In this document: positions 31,981-43,057 of the stretch, in pieces
How positions within the stretch are numbered: the first letter of the stretch is position 1
Layout: each line of letters opens with the position of its first letter
NCBI RefSeq assembly: GCF_963678635.1
Contig: NC_087067.1
Location: 17,001,018-17,065,017, forward strand
Direction of reading: 5' to 3'
Length of the DNA stretch: 64,000 nucleotides
Source: Symsagittifera roscoffensis
Taxonomy: Eukaryota > Xenacoelomorpha > Acoela > Convolutidae
Translations under genes and position numbers: made by a program
The notes under the pieces: model-generated
Database searches by the model: none
Seen by the model: the letters and a program-made list of their open reading frames with translations, nothing else
What the model was told of the DNA's origin: nothing

Positions 31981-33675
31981 TTATTTTCCGTATAATCGAG
32001 GGTCCGGTACAAAAGCTAGACCGTCGTGTCTTATGACTCGAGGTTGTTTTCCATCTTCCCGAACCCACGCAGTGTGCGGGGAGTAACTAATGGTTGACCC
32101 ATTTTCGATTATTTTAAATTGTGCACCAAATACCCCAGGATTTTTTGTTTTACGTACTATGGTACCCAATTTTCTTGCCACTTGTTCCATACGTTTTCCC
32201 AATTTTGGGTCTAGCGTGTTCTGGGGTCCTTTAAAACAATCTTTTAGGAAAACCAGCGGGACTCTTTCTAGCCTTTGTTTTTCTTGTTTTGTAAGCCAAC
32301 GTATGCGTTTTTTTTTCTAATGTCTGCAATATCGTTTTGCGGATTATCGGCGAGAAAAGATCGTTTAACTTTTTGTAATTCATAAGGTATGTTTTTAAGT
32401 GGAAGATGCGCACCTATTGGAAATTTTTTCATCGGAGCCCGATCAAACTCATTGTCCTCGTCTGTGTCAGAGAGTGTCACTTGGTTTTTTGGCGTCGCAG
32501 AGTGGCTAGAAGGGGTTGTCTTACTCCTTCCTGATGTCCTATCTTGTTCCGCCTGTTTTGAGGGTCCCGCTGGTTCAAATGATGGCTCGAGAAGGTAGTT
32601 ACTTTTTTTACACGACACTCAATGCGTCCTCACTGTTCATCTCTCTATTCCATATTGCCTCAGGCGTGAGTGCGGGTTTTGTGAGGACCTTTTCATCTAA
32701 ACACGAAATTTGTGTGTTTTCCCATGAGAGCTTAGAATTTTTTGGTGTTGTGCAGATATTACTTAGTGGAGTGTTTGGTTTACGCCCATTGTGTGCCTCA
32801 AACGGTATAATTTTTGTTGTCGCATGCGGTGTAATACGCAGTGTCTTGATTAACTCTGCTACGTCCGACGCTAGTTTATACGGTGTATTATTTTTATCTA
32901 TCCTCATTATTGACAGACGAGTTTTTAAAGTTCTGATGAGTCTTTCTACCATGCCCACTGAGCGATGATCGTCGACTGGGGCGAATATCATTTTAATGTT
33001 ATTGCTTTTACAATAGATCATAAATTTTTTGGCCAGGAATGCTTGAGCTTGGTCACACCGGATATTTTGTGGTACGCCGTGATTTACAATATGCTTTTGC
33101 ATAAATTTGATGATTGTATCAGCTTTGTTATTAGCGACCACTTTTGCAGATGGGAATCTCGAGAAACGATCTACCCCAACCAGAATGTACACTTATTTAT
33201 TGTTTTCGTCCGGCAATGATCCGGCAAATTCCAATTGGATTTCTTCATTCGGTTCTACCACTGCGTCTAGACTAGTGAACTGTTTTTTCCCGGATATTAC
33301 TTTAAGGTTCTTACCTATTGCACGACATTTCTTGCATTTTTGTGTAACAATATCCCTATGGAGGTATGGGTACCATATGTGTTTGGCAGTTTCCAACATG
33401 CCACCCTGTCCAGGATGTGTTAAATGGATCGAGTCGCAAATGATCTGCCTTAGTTGTTTAGGGATTACTGCTCGGTCGTCATATAGTAGCACGCTATTGC
33501 GGACAGACAGTCTGTTGCGAACGTTGTAAAAATACGGTCCGTAGCAGGCTTTTATTTTATCCCACTTTTCTTGTCGTACCATATTAATAAGGGGTTGAAG
33601 ATTACGGTCGCGTTTTGTGGCCGCCGTGAGGAAGTGCTTTCCGTTGATTTTTCCGAAATAGTGGTACGTCTTCAT
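31981..33675 (-). pseudogene. Gypsy integrase
   Basis: 33675-33193 holds the H2C2 zinc domain (HLTHPGQGGML ... CKKC) and the core start IQLEFAGSLPD. The first catalytic Asp is replaced by Glu there (gypsy integrases normally have DFAG). 33192-32608 continues with VGVDRFSRFPSAKVV, the second Asp in IRCDQAQAF and the Glu in GMVERLIRTLK. 32618-32268 is a Ser/Thr/Asp-rich linker. 32202-31981 is a C-terminal module (KLGTIVRKTKNPGVFGAQF, SYSPHTAWV, RHDGLAFV). A stop between 33193 and 33192 and later frame changes break it. Confidence 0.9.
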
Positions 33676-34197
33676 CCTCTAATGCAATGGCGTGACATTC
33701 TTCTTACTGTTGGCCGTCCGTTTCTGTTTGACATATCTGGTCAGACTTTTTGTTGAAAGTAAGACTGTCCTCCGACGGAATCACCTGGTGCATTACGTCA
33801 CCGAAAGGAAAGGGTTGTAGCGGGGATTTTTTGTGGAGTTTCTGTAAATGACGCGAAGTTAGTTGGTGGAATTGTCACTGTTGTTTGTTGTCCGCTGTGG
33901 CGTTTTCGTAAAGTCCTCTTAAATCATGGTAGCGCCATACCCGTTTGAAGTTGTCTGCTCATCTTTGTGTAATCTCGTATTGGATATAGGGATATTGATG
34001 ATCACTGGCTATTTTCTGTTGAACTGAGGTGTCTTTTTGTTTTGACTTTGATTAATTAATGTGGAGTAATTTGAAATGTTTGAATCAGAACGTGCGTGTT
34101 TGTTTTTCAGAAGTGGACTTTTAACAGTGAAATTTGTTTGTTTTGCGTCCAAATTTTAACGAGTGAAGTTTTCGTTCCGGTCGAGCTGTGAAGTGCA

Positions 34198-35760
34198 TCA
34201 AACTCCGTGTGGCTTTTTATTCATTTCAATGTTAACTATATTGTTGTCTTGAAATTCAAGGTAAGTGATGAAATCATCGATAAGGGCTACTACAAAATGT
34301 TCGTCCCAGTACGCCTCGGATTGTGGTTTCCCCACCGGGTGGCGCAAAATAAAATCGATTGAGCCCATTTTGCTACCGGAAAGATAATTTATTTCAAAGT
34401 CAAACAGAAGCAGACGGTCAATCCATCTAGTTAACCGACTTTGATATGTTTTATTACTTTTATTGCTGTTTAAGGCACTAACCAAAGCTTGGTGGGTGGT
34501 GATTGATGTAAAGCGGCGACCGTACAGGTAAAACTTAAAGTGATCGATGGCCCACACCGCGGCCAGTAGTTCCAACTCGTTTACCGAATATTTTGTTCCG
34601 CAGGTATTTAAAAATCAGGAGGCATATGCAACCGTAGCCCATCCATCTGGAGTCTCTTGTTTAAGGGCTGCTCCGATATCATCGCGGCTTGCGTCGCATA
34701 CAATTCTTGTCTCACGGTTATTTACGAAGGGTCGATTTTCTGTGATGTTTTGAACTGCTGTTATAATAGTTTTGAACGCCCGCTCATGTTTTTCTTCCAC
34801 AACGAAGTGAAATTTAGACAATGATGATAAGAGTGGTTTGAGCGGTGTACACAATTGAGCCAAGTTTGGTATAAATTTATTTAATTGATGAACCGACCCC
34901 ATAAAACTTTTGAGTTGCTTGAAAGTCTTAGAATGCTGAAGTTTTGTGATTGCGTCGGTTTTCTTGTGCATCGGTAATGTTCCGTATTCTTTTATGACAA
35001 ATCCCAGCCATTCGACTTCTTTACAGCCAAATTTGCACGTATTTACAGAAATAGCCATAGTTTCGTGGACCAACTTGTCCAATACTCGTTTTAATATATC
35101 AATATGTTGTTCTTTTGTTCCGTGAGATATAATTAGGATATTTTCGAGAAAAGCGAATGTACAATGTATCCTTTTCGTTGTTTAAAGTTAGATCAATGGC
35201 ATTCTGGAATTCTGCGGGCATATCCGTGAGCCCGTAGAATTCAGTTTGAATTTGGTAAAAGCCGCGTGCTTGCCCACCTATTATACTAAAAGTACACTGC
35301 AGTTTTGTTGTATCATCCAATTTTAGTTGACTGTAGGCATAGCGAAGGTCAATTGTAGAAAAAAAGTTGTTGTCCCTGGTTTTTTATTACCCTTTTGAGC
35401 TGATTGGTTTACGTTATTCAAAAGTACGTCGATATTTGGCATTTGATACATGTTCTTATGTATCACCTTATTGATTTGCTTTGAGTCCATTGCCAGTTTT
35501 ATTGTATAATCTTTCTTTACAATTATTACTAGTAGGCTTATGAATTTCTTTTCGCTACAGCTATCGAGTTTTACAATATGACCTTGTTCGATTAGGGATT
35601 TGATTTCTTGTTCAATTTTTTCTTGAATATGTATCGGAAGTCTTCGTCCTTTTTGCTGTAATGCTTTGAAATCGCTTAGAAATTTTTGTGAACCATATGG
35701 TTTTTTGAGCGGCCGATGCGTGTACATAACCCTGGGTATGTTGATTTTACCCAATTGGTA
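34198..35760 (-). pseudogene. Gypsy reverse transcriptase and RNase H
   Basis: 35754-35323 gives RT fingers (KIEQEIKSLIEQGHIVKLDS, IIVKKDYTIKLAMDSKQINK). 35320-35099 gives TEFYGLTDMPAEFQNAIDLT (normally GL..aP..Fq). In the neighbouring frame the active-site block reads AFLENILIISHGTKEQHIDI, so the two catalytic aspartates are Glu-Asn. 35082-34615 covers the connection (WLGFVIKEYGTLPMHKKTDA, LLSSLSKF) and the RNase H start (IVCDASRDDIGAALKQ). 34575-34198 carries MELLAAVWAIDHFKFYLYGR and TTHQALV, where the usual Asp of TDH is Thr. Loss of several catalytic acids plus frameshifts shows clear decay. Confidence 0.9.
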
Positions 35761-36281
35761 ATGATTGTGTCCAATTGGTTTTTATCAGCTATATAATTTA
35801 TTGACTTACCATCTGGTTTTTCTTGATGGAGATGTATGCCAAGTTGTGGTAGGAGATTTCTTCCCAACATATTTGCCCGCTTATCGACAACCAAAATAAC
35901 TGGCGCGGTGTTGATGGTCCAACCTCCTGACTCTACTGGGGTAACCAACCTGCCGAACGCTGGAATTTTGTAGCCGTTGTAGCACACCATTCTCTTGGCC
36001 TTGTCATCTTGATTTAACTGAATTAGTCTGGCTTTCTTTACTGTATTCTGGGGTGTGGTAGCTGTTTTGTTGTTTACGAATGACCCTGTATCGGCAATGA
36101 AGACACTATTCTTGTCCCCTATCTTATCTCGGACGAGGTGTCCTTGTAGATCGTCCGTCTTTAAATTGTCGGCCGTTTCTTCGTAGAAACTCACTGCATT
36201 TACGCTGCTAACATCTGAGTGGATGAATTCCCATACCGGAACGACATCTCCTGCCTGGAGATAAACGACGTACGCCGCCAT
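35676..36281 (-). pseudogene. Gypsy aspartic protease
   Basis: 201 residues. SVFIADTGSFVNNKTA carries the DTGS catalytic motif (residues about 63-66), and ILVVDKRANMLGRNLLPQLG matches the second conserved block near the C-terminus of retropepsins. The frame overlaps the start of the RT frame (35754), so a frameshift separates protease and RT here. It would have cut the polyprotein. Confidence 0.85.
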
Positions 36282-37283
36282 GTCCGTGTATTGTATAGTT
36301 TGTTCCGGATCTTGTTCTTCCGTGATTGCATTAACGTTTGAAGAATTACAAAGTGTCCTGGTCTGAACGGATTACCACACTTATAGCAAGATTGTTTGCT
36401 GTGGTTGCTGTCGACCTCTGTTTCCCCTTTTATTGTTACGGTATGATTCCCGTCGTTTTTGGATGAACCCAACTGGTTCGGTTTTTATTACTGTTTGTTG
36501 GAAAGAAGATGTTGAAGATCCTTGTTTGCGTATCTGGAGTTGGTTTTCCAATTCCTTCTCCCTGCGTATTGCGTATTCGAACGCTTGTGTGGGAGATTTC
36601 GTCTGTGCCAGTAGATTTTTTCGTACTCCTTCGAATAATTTCTGTTTCCAAAGTGTTAGCGTTGCAATTGGGGCATTTAAAGTTTCCTTTTATTACAAGT
36701 TCCGTGAGGCCACAGAGGAACTGCTCTAATATCTCCTTCTTGTTTTGTTTTCTTATGAACGCCTCGTATCTGTCAAACGTTTCGTTGCAGTCTTTGATGA
36801 AGAGGTGTTCCAGTCTGTTCCAAAATGCTCTTGTCGATGTTTCTTGTGTTTTTTCATACATTTTTTTTCATGGGTAATGTTGAATGAGACGTCTTCGACC
36901 TTCGTACCGATGCTGAGATAAAGATAGCTTCGAACATTAACGTCGGTTTTGTCCCATGGTATTCCATCCACGGTGGGTACCAAGTTGTCCAATTGGGTAC
37001 ACTGATTGTCCCACTGTATCTTCTTCTCCTGGTTACGTATGTTCCGGTCTCTTGTTTGTGATTGGGTTTCCCCCTCTATGGGAATTTCATAACCAGGCTC
37101 TTGTGGTTTACGTACTGTGGATGGATCTCGTAAGAGTTTTTGCAGATTTAATTCGTCTTTTGCAACGGTTCCGAGATAGAGCTGCTGATTCCATTTCTCC
37201 CACTCGGTTGGAGGTTCCGCCGAGGTTTTCTGCCAGAATGGCGCGATATCCAGTGCGTTTTTTGTGAGTGCTCGCTGCGCCAT
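36200..37283 (-). pseudogene. Gypsy gag
   Basis: The first ATG (37283) overlaps the last base of the 5' LTR and the primer binding site. From there the frame reads MAQRALTKNALDIAPFWQKT and on to PWDKTDVNVRSYLYLSIGTK, then shifts at an A-run near 36865 into TRAFWNRLEHLFIKDCNETF. A CYKCGNPFRPGH knuckle-like motif (36395-36360) in a third frame marks the nucleocapsid end. The frame also remains open into the LTR. No exact gag family match was made; the role comes from position and the knuckle. Confidence 0.75.
37268..37282 (-). promoter_or_regulatory. Gypsy primer binding site (candidate)
   Basis: Directly inside the 5' LTR the minus strand reads TGGCGCAGCGAGCAC, beginning with the TGG that pairs with a tRNA CCA end. 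The tRNA was not identified. The gag ATG overlaps this site. Confidence 0.6.
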
Positions 37284-37660
37284 GTTATACCCACAGATTT
37301 GGCGTATATCGTTTAGATAAGATATACCCACAGATTTGGCGTATATCGTTTAGATAAGATATAGACGTGAGACATAAGCTGTGTGTTTAGAGTTTAGAAA
37401 CAAGAAGATTTTGTTATCAACTTAAATTCAATCGATAAAATTATGTCTGATTCGAATCTGACCTCGAAATCATGAGAATGACAGAGACTCATAAATAATT
37501 TTTGGTGTTAGGTTAATAGGTACTTAATTAGATCAGACATCTATATGATTACGTTTACATAAGTACGTATGGTCAAGTATTACAACTATAAACAACCTAT
37601 ATAACTTGTTCTAGCTGTACTGAGTTCTACTGGATATCTAGTATATCCGTACTGTTAACA
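37283..37660 (-). repeat. Gypsy 5' LTR with internal 41-bp duplication
   Basis: 378 bp, followed by CCAGC (37661-37665). A unit beginning TATACCCACAGATTTGGCG is repeated in tandem at about 37286 and 37327, absent from the other LTR. Confidence 0.95.
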
Positions 37661-37665
37661 CCAGC

Positions 37666-37990
37666 AAGGGAAAGTAAATATCAGCTATTGCTGAAACGCT
37701 TTGAACAAGTATGTAGTTTCTTGAAGCATATATGTTTTGGGGACCTTATCCTCACTGGAAACTTCAACATGGACGAAACGAACTGGGAAATCTACAAATG
37801 GCAAATGACTATCAGAGCCACATTATCAATGCACTAATACTTAGTAATTTGAAACAACGCGTCGTCAACAAAATTTACCACTTTGAATTGTTTTCTAATC
37901 ATCAACCCACTGAAGTTAGTTTTTCTCTAAATGCGAAAATCAGAATGAAAGAAAGCTCAGAATGCTACGCTTTGGTGTAGCAAGAGTCTA
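37666..37990 (+). pseudogene. LINE endonuclease ORF, right part
   Basis: Continues the frame cut by the gypsy element: RESKYQLLLKRFEQVCSFLK, then GDLILTGNFNMDETNWEIYK, where LTGNFN is the GDFN catalytic block of apurinic-type LINE endonucleases with Asp changed to Asn. After a frameshift it continues MANDYQSHIINALILSNLKQ, the next conserved block. The frame ends at 37978. Confidence 0.75.
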
Positions 37991-38465
37991 TGGCATCTTC
38001 GTGTTTTGTGCCTTATGCAGTTGAGCCGTCGTGTACAGTACTCTGTACGCATCTTCTCTGCGAAAGATGACTAAGGCCTTCTCTCTTGCGTCGTTGCTCC
38101 TATGTTTTCCATCTAGGTTCGAGTGGACTGACCACTTCCTGTCCTGATCAAGCCTGGGTACACATTTGATGGCAGGGGTTGGGAGACAACGTTGGAGTTC
38201 ATTGTTCGGGAAGTGCGCTTCCCAGGCATTTGTTCTCTCCTCTCCCGGGGTCTGTGCAAAGTGTATGAGTTGTTTTGCATTCTAGCGCCAATCTCCTAGA
38301 TTGCTTAGAGTAGCGTCTGTATGCTTCTCTCTTGGTACCGCCATCAGCCGCTTCGTTGAAGTCTGATTACTCTGGAACACCTTCTTCGAGGCGAAGATCT
38401 TCTAGGGGATGATGCTGTCTGACCTGTGATGCGACAGAGAGCCTGGTTCATCGAAAAAAAAACGT
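37991..38465 (-). pseudogene. GC-richer decayed coding patch, unidentified
   Basis: The minus strand gives long stop-poor stretches, including LMAVPREKHTDATLSNLGDW, then KQLIHFAQTPGEERTNAWEA and KHRSNDAREKALVIFRREDA. Base composition is much less AT-rich than the flanks. I do not recognise the protein. It could be a remnant of a transposon ORF or of a host gene. Confidence 0.45.
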
Positions 38466-38600
38466 CAGCACTCTCTTGTCTCTCAGTATTACCTCCTTCT
38501 TAGCGTTTCAGTCTTCTATCTTGAGGACATCATACTGGGTGTTCTTCTTAACTACTTCCTTGTTGTTGTTTCGGACTCATATTATAAGATCAAAAAGCTG

Positions 38601-38659
38601 AAAAGGCAGTCGGAGCATTGAGGACTTTGCCATGGTACGGGCAGTCTTGTTTTATTTCC
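38601..38659 (+). repeat. GGCAGTCGG hairpin repeat, copy 1
   Basis: AAAAGGCAGTCGGAGCATTG, a degenerate inverted GGACTTTGCC core, then TACGGGCAGTCTTGTTTTAT. Matches three other copies (45811, 58649, 58943). Confidence 0.6.
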
Positions 38660-39602
38660 TGAGCAGTCTTTTTTTTCAGAAACTTGCGGTAATGAGTTGG
38701 CATTAACTTGATCAAATGAAAGAAAAAGAGTTAAAATAAGTACCTACTGTGGTTATATGCGGATTTCGAAAACCAATCTGCCGTAGCTATTCTCCTGTCA
38801 ACAGAAAATGTTTTCTTTCACTTAGGCGATGTGTTCTACAAATGACAAAAATGCAAAGACAGTTCGACCCTTTTCGCAACTAGCAGTTGAGAAAAGGGTC
38901 AAAATGGAGCACGACTTCAAGCAAACCTAAGCTTGGTTGTTTTGCTTAAAGCATAAATGAAACACAGTTAAAACATATCAACTGGCCAGGATTGCTGTAA
39001 CATTGACGTTCACCGTTAAAACATAATCAGTTTTTAGTTCAGACGTCCGAAACAAACTTAAATTTAGCGTCTCTACTTGAAAAAAAAAATCGCATCCACT
39101 GATATCAAATATACTTCACTTTTGATGACTTAATACAACTTGAAAAAAAACTAGTTGTCCTTTTGAATTGTGTATCAGCAAATCAAAATTCAACAGAAAT
39201 GAAATTTTGAAGTCACAGAATAACCAAAAAGCACAAAAAATGCTGCTATCAGAACTTTTTTTATCAATGTGAATAAATGAAGAATTTAGCGCTCTGTCTG
39301 TCCTTTAACATTCCTGGGTGAAGTTATTTTTGACTAATCTTCACCTATTTTTGAAAATCTCTACCCCCACCCCCACTCCACTCAATTATACTGTCCTTTC
39401 AGGCTGTGTTTTGGCAAAAAAGGTTTCGTTTTCGTTTTATAACGCAAAATCTTGACTCATTCAACTCGAGATTTCCTCAAGTTCTAATTATTTGGAATGT
39501 GCTTGATATAAATTCATAGGTGTCTAAATGCCGAAAAGACAGATTGTCAAAATAAGTTAGTGTCATTTTTGCGGAAAACAAAATGGTTATTTGATATCAT
39601 CG
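38660..39602. other. No gene recognised
   Basis: AT-rich sequence with no coding or repeat signal that I could support. Confidence 0.4.
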
Positions 39603-39689
39603 CTAATACAATTTTGCGGCCAGAGCGTTGAAAAACACTAGTTTCAGCGTGTTCTCAACCCACAAAGCCCGGGTTGAGTTTGTGATTTT

Positions 39690-40560
39690 GTGATCAGATA
39701 GTCGCGACCAAATTTTGGTGTTTACAGAGTCCACCATTCGAAATTGGACATTTTCAGACCACCGCGACCAAAATTTGATTTTTGCAGACTTTGCGGAGCA
39801 AGACAATGTGTCCACGACTAGAGCGAGCGACGGAAAGTTAACCGCGACCGGCGCGACCGAAGAATAAGTTAACCGCAACTGGTGCGACCAAAGGAAAGCT
39901 AACTGCAACCGGCGCGACCGAAGAAAATTTAACCGCGATCGGCATGACTACAGAAAGTTTAACTGCAAGCAGCGCAACCGAAGAAAAATTAACAGCAATC
40001 GGGGAGAAACGACTGAAGAAAAACGTTTCAAAAGAGTTCTACACATTTCAAAAATTCTACCAAGGAAACTTTTTCTCTCTCTCCTCTCTTGTTTCCCGGA
40101 CCGAGGTTTCGACTTCAAGTTTCAATCGGTGCGACCAAAAACGCCTATGTTTTGATCAGCGTGACCAAAAACAAAAAACAATGTATGTTTCGTCCAAGTT
40201 CGAATCAGCTAAATATGTTTCGACCAGCGCCACCGAAAGGTTCTATGTTTCGACCAAGTTCCACTGAGCCATATTTGTTTCGACCAACTTCGACCCCGCA
40301 AAGTTCAATTCGACCACAGTTCAATATGTTTTGAACATGCCGCGACTTTTTTTGAACCAGTTTTTTGACTAGTTTTCGATGGCTGACCGAGATACGCTAT
40401 TTCCAGACTCAGTTCGTGACTAATTTTCTCAAGGTCGCAACCGAGATACGGTATTTCCAAAAATTGTCCGCGACATAAAACCTTGTCAAGACTATGGACT
40501 TTTGGTCGCTGAATTAACAACGATGCGACCGGCAAAATCGAAAAACTAGTCATGGACCTC
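39690..40560 (+). repeat. CGACC-rich minisatellite region
   Basis: Degenerate repeats built on GCGACC/CGACCGA fill this stretch. The clearest part, 39840-40010, has about 5.5 units of 30 bp (for example AACTGCAACCGGCGCGACCG). In plus-strand frame a unit reads LTATGATEE. A second part (40089-40330) encodes an irregular FRPSS/FRPAP/FRPTS repeat. The frames contain stops, so I treat it as repeat DNA rather than a gene. Confidence 0.75.
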
Positions 40561-40652
40561 GACCGGGATATATCTAATTGATTTTATATATTTGGCAGTA
40601 TTTAGAAAGACGGCAATTCAAAACAAACAACACTTGATCAGCCATGCTTTTT

Positions 40653-40672
40653 AAGGAGCGACCGCTCCTTCC
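40653..40672 (+). other. Short perfect hairpin
   Basis: AAGGAGCGACCGCTCCTT forms a 7-bp stem with a 4-base loop. Function unknown. Confidence 0.5.
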
Positions 40673-41804
40673 CTTCCGATCTAACACGCTTATGTTTAAC
40701 TAATACAAACGGGAAAAAAACGAATTACTGTTTGTTGTGAGTTGATTTTGAAGAAGTTTGAACTGCCAGTTTCAACCATATGTCACAATCGACGAGTTGA
40801 CGCCGCACGCCTATTATCAGGTACAATTTCTGGTAGCCAGTTTTTCCCATTTTAACTGGAGACATTAAAAAAATTTTGTGAAGGCGCTAATATTGAGTAA
40901 TTTTGAGTCAAAGAGTGCGTAAAAAACGCAATTTTTGTTTGTGTTCTCTTCAGCTCGCATCTTCAACCTTGCTGGATACTTTGTCTTAGATCATTGTAGG
41001 AATCGCACGTAGCTACGTATAGAAAGAAATCCTAAACGAGATTCGTGGAAGTACATTCAGACATATTTATGTTTGATTAAATTGTACAAACTATACGCGG
41101 TACTTAATAATGTCCTCCACTATAGTATCTACTGGAAAACTGTCACTTCTACCAATAAATACTCCAAATTAAAACTAGAGATTGTATTGAGAAGTCAAAA
41201 TTTTGCTGCATTCTGATTGGTCAAACCTTGACTAACTTATACACTTAACAATTTCACCCCCTTTCTTGCAGTAGAGCCCGATAACAAAAGGTTTTGAAAA
41301 CTCAAAAATCTAAGATAACATCACAGTTGGAGGCAAATTTTGAACATTTTGAGCTGAGAATGTTATTGTTTGCAAAATCAGGTTACCCGTATCTGGTGAA
41401 TTTTTAATAAAAGATCCGAATTTTTATATTTTTTACGTAAGTTTAATCTTGGATCTTGGGACTTCGTTTTTTTTCAGATCTTTGATAAGAACATAAAAAT
41501 TTCAGATCTGAAGGCTGGATCTGAGATGGAAATTCCTGGATAAGAAAAAACTCTTGTCTGAAATTTGTCTGAAATTTGATCTGACAGATTTTTTTAATTG
41601 TAAAAAGGCATATCGGGCAATCAAGTGGTTTTGAATTTTTTTCACGAGATACTAAATCATGTTTAGACTATCTAACCATAAAAAAGTTTTTATTACGCAA
41701 AAATTATTTTAAAAATTAAATTTTAAAAATGAAATATAGATTAAAGAAGCTTCAGAAAGTGTTAGAATATCTATCATGGTTTACCCTATTTTTGTTATCT
41801 TATT
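40673..41804. other. No gene; AGATCTGA-rich AT sequence
   Basis: From about 41400 the motif CAGATCTGA/TTCAGATCT recurs many times and continues into the duplicated block that follows. No coding signal. Confidence 0.45.
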
Positions 41805-42957
41805 AGTGGAATTATATTTCAGTGCCTCCGATGAGAGATATTGCTAAAAACCTGCTTGAAACTTTAAAGTACAAAATACCTAAAACAGAAAAAGTTGTGC
41901 CATAGTTCTTGATAATGCAAAATCAGAAGTAAAAACGAAAAACGAGACTTCAGATCTCAAGTTTAGTTCTGAAATAGTTTTTTTTTCAGATCGTGAAACA
42001 ACCATGAGAAGCGCAGTTTTAGATCTAAAATTAGATCTGAAATAACCTATTTGATAATTATCCCACCGTTATTATAATATATCAAACGCATTTTGTTTAA
42101 ATCTGAAGAAGATTATTTCAAATCTGAGTTAGAACATTTACTAGGCTCGGGGTAGTAAAAAAAACCTGTTTCCACATTTTCTTGAATGTTCCGAGTAATG
42201 TAAGGACTAAGAGCCTTGTTCACTATAAAAATGTGATGATTATTCCAAAAAAAAATCATTCTGTTTAATAATACATCGTTCCAAATTGGTTGAAGCAGGC
42301 CGTTTGTCATAAATTATACAAAAACAGGAGCTAAAATTATAACTTTGTATTTTATTTGGCGTGTTCGGGAATGATTTAAAAAACCCATTTTTTTTCTTCT
42401 TGAGATTTTTAAACGCCACTCACAATTGTACAAAACAATAATTTTCTCTCCTGGTAACGAAAAAATTATGAAAAACGACTAAATCTCCACTTGGGCGTTG
42501 ATAAGGCAAAACATATTGTGTGTTAGTTGTTCCGAATTGGCTTGACTGGTAGTCCTTAACCCCCATAACTTTACAAAAAAAGCAAAGATGAATTATCTTT
42601 TGAGCCCAGGGTAACAATACTTTCTGGTTGTCATAAAAAAACCGTCAAATACTCATAGTTAAAAAGTCGAAAGGTAGCTGACAAAAAACTCCGAGCACAA
42701 ATCTTCCGTCACTATCTTCGAAAGCCAGAAAAAAAGGTTATCTGTTTTGCGCCAGTTAAGAAGTTTTACGGGTCGGTTTATCAGAAAAAAATTAAAAACC
42801 GCCTACTCGCACCGAAGTATCTCCAATAATAATAAATTTTTTCTAGGCATTTTGAGGTCACAACGTTATTTAGTAGACAAATAGCAAAGTTAATGAATTA
42901 TATAGTGAAAAAAACTAATATGGTTTTCTAGTGTGTCTGTCAAAAATATTGAAATTA
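41805..42957 (+). repeat. 1.15-kb duplicated block, copy A
   Basis: Begins ATTAGTGG..TTTCAGTGCC and ends TGTCTGTCAAAAATATT. It is over 90% identical by eye to 43058-44200, offset 1253 bp. Internal landmarks include 'GAGCCTTGTTCACTATAAAA' and 'CATAACTTTACAAAAAAAGC'. Diverged relatives of its central part occur at 55965-56250 and, inverted, 57960-58590, so the block belongs to a mobile family. No intact protein is encoded. Confidence 0.9.
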
Positions 42958-43055
42958 TTGCCCCCCGTCTAACTGCCAATTAAGCTCCTATTATAGCCCC
43001 TATCGCAATTGGTCACATCATAGCCCTTTATTGCTAATTGTCATTTAAAAAAATT
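42957..43055 (+). repeat. 99-bp unit between the duplicated blocks, copy 1
   Basis: Begins ATTGCCCCCCGTCTAACTGC and includes 'TATAGCCCCTATCGCAATTG'. It recurs almost unchanged at 45955-46053. Confidence 0.9.
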
Positions 43056-43057
43056 TA

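Larger units (their letters stand above)
30367..37660 (-). mobile_element. Ty3/gypsy LTR retrotransposon, full length, decayed
   Basis: A 7.3-kb element with LTRs at 30367-30689 and 37283-37660 (TGTTATAC...TAACA) and a perfect 5-bp CCAGC target duplication. Minus-strand order is gag, protease, RT, RNase H, integrase, which is gypsy order, then a long disordered tail. The RT active site is FLEN rather than the usual F/Y-x-DD, and other catalytic acids are changed, so this copy could not have moved itself in its present form. It interrupts a LINE endonuclease frame. gag, RT and integrase are broken by several frameshifts. Confidence 0.95.

Noticed and set aside
32389-33529. Several plus-strand frames up to 150 codons
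   Set aside because: Antisense shadows of the gypsy integrase region.
14799-37660. Intact, possibly active LTR retrotransposons
   Set aside because: Both elements have broken gag-pol frames, and the gypsy copy has lost RT and RNase H catalytic acids.
40089-40334. A gene for an FRP-repeat protein
   Set aside because: Repeat frames overlap a minisatellite with stops and lack a start or splice context; kept only as a finding.
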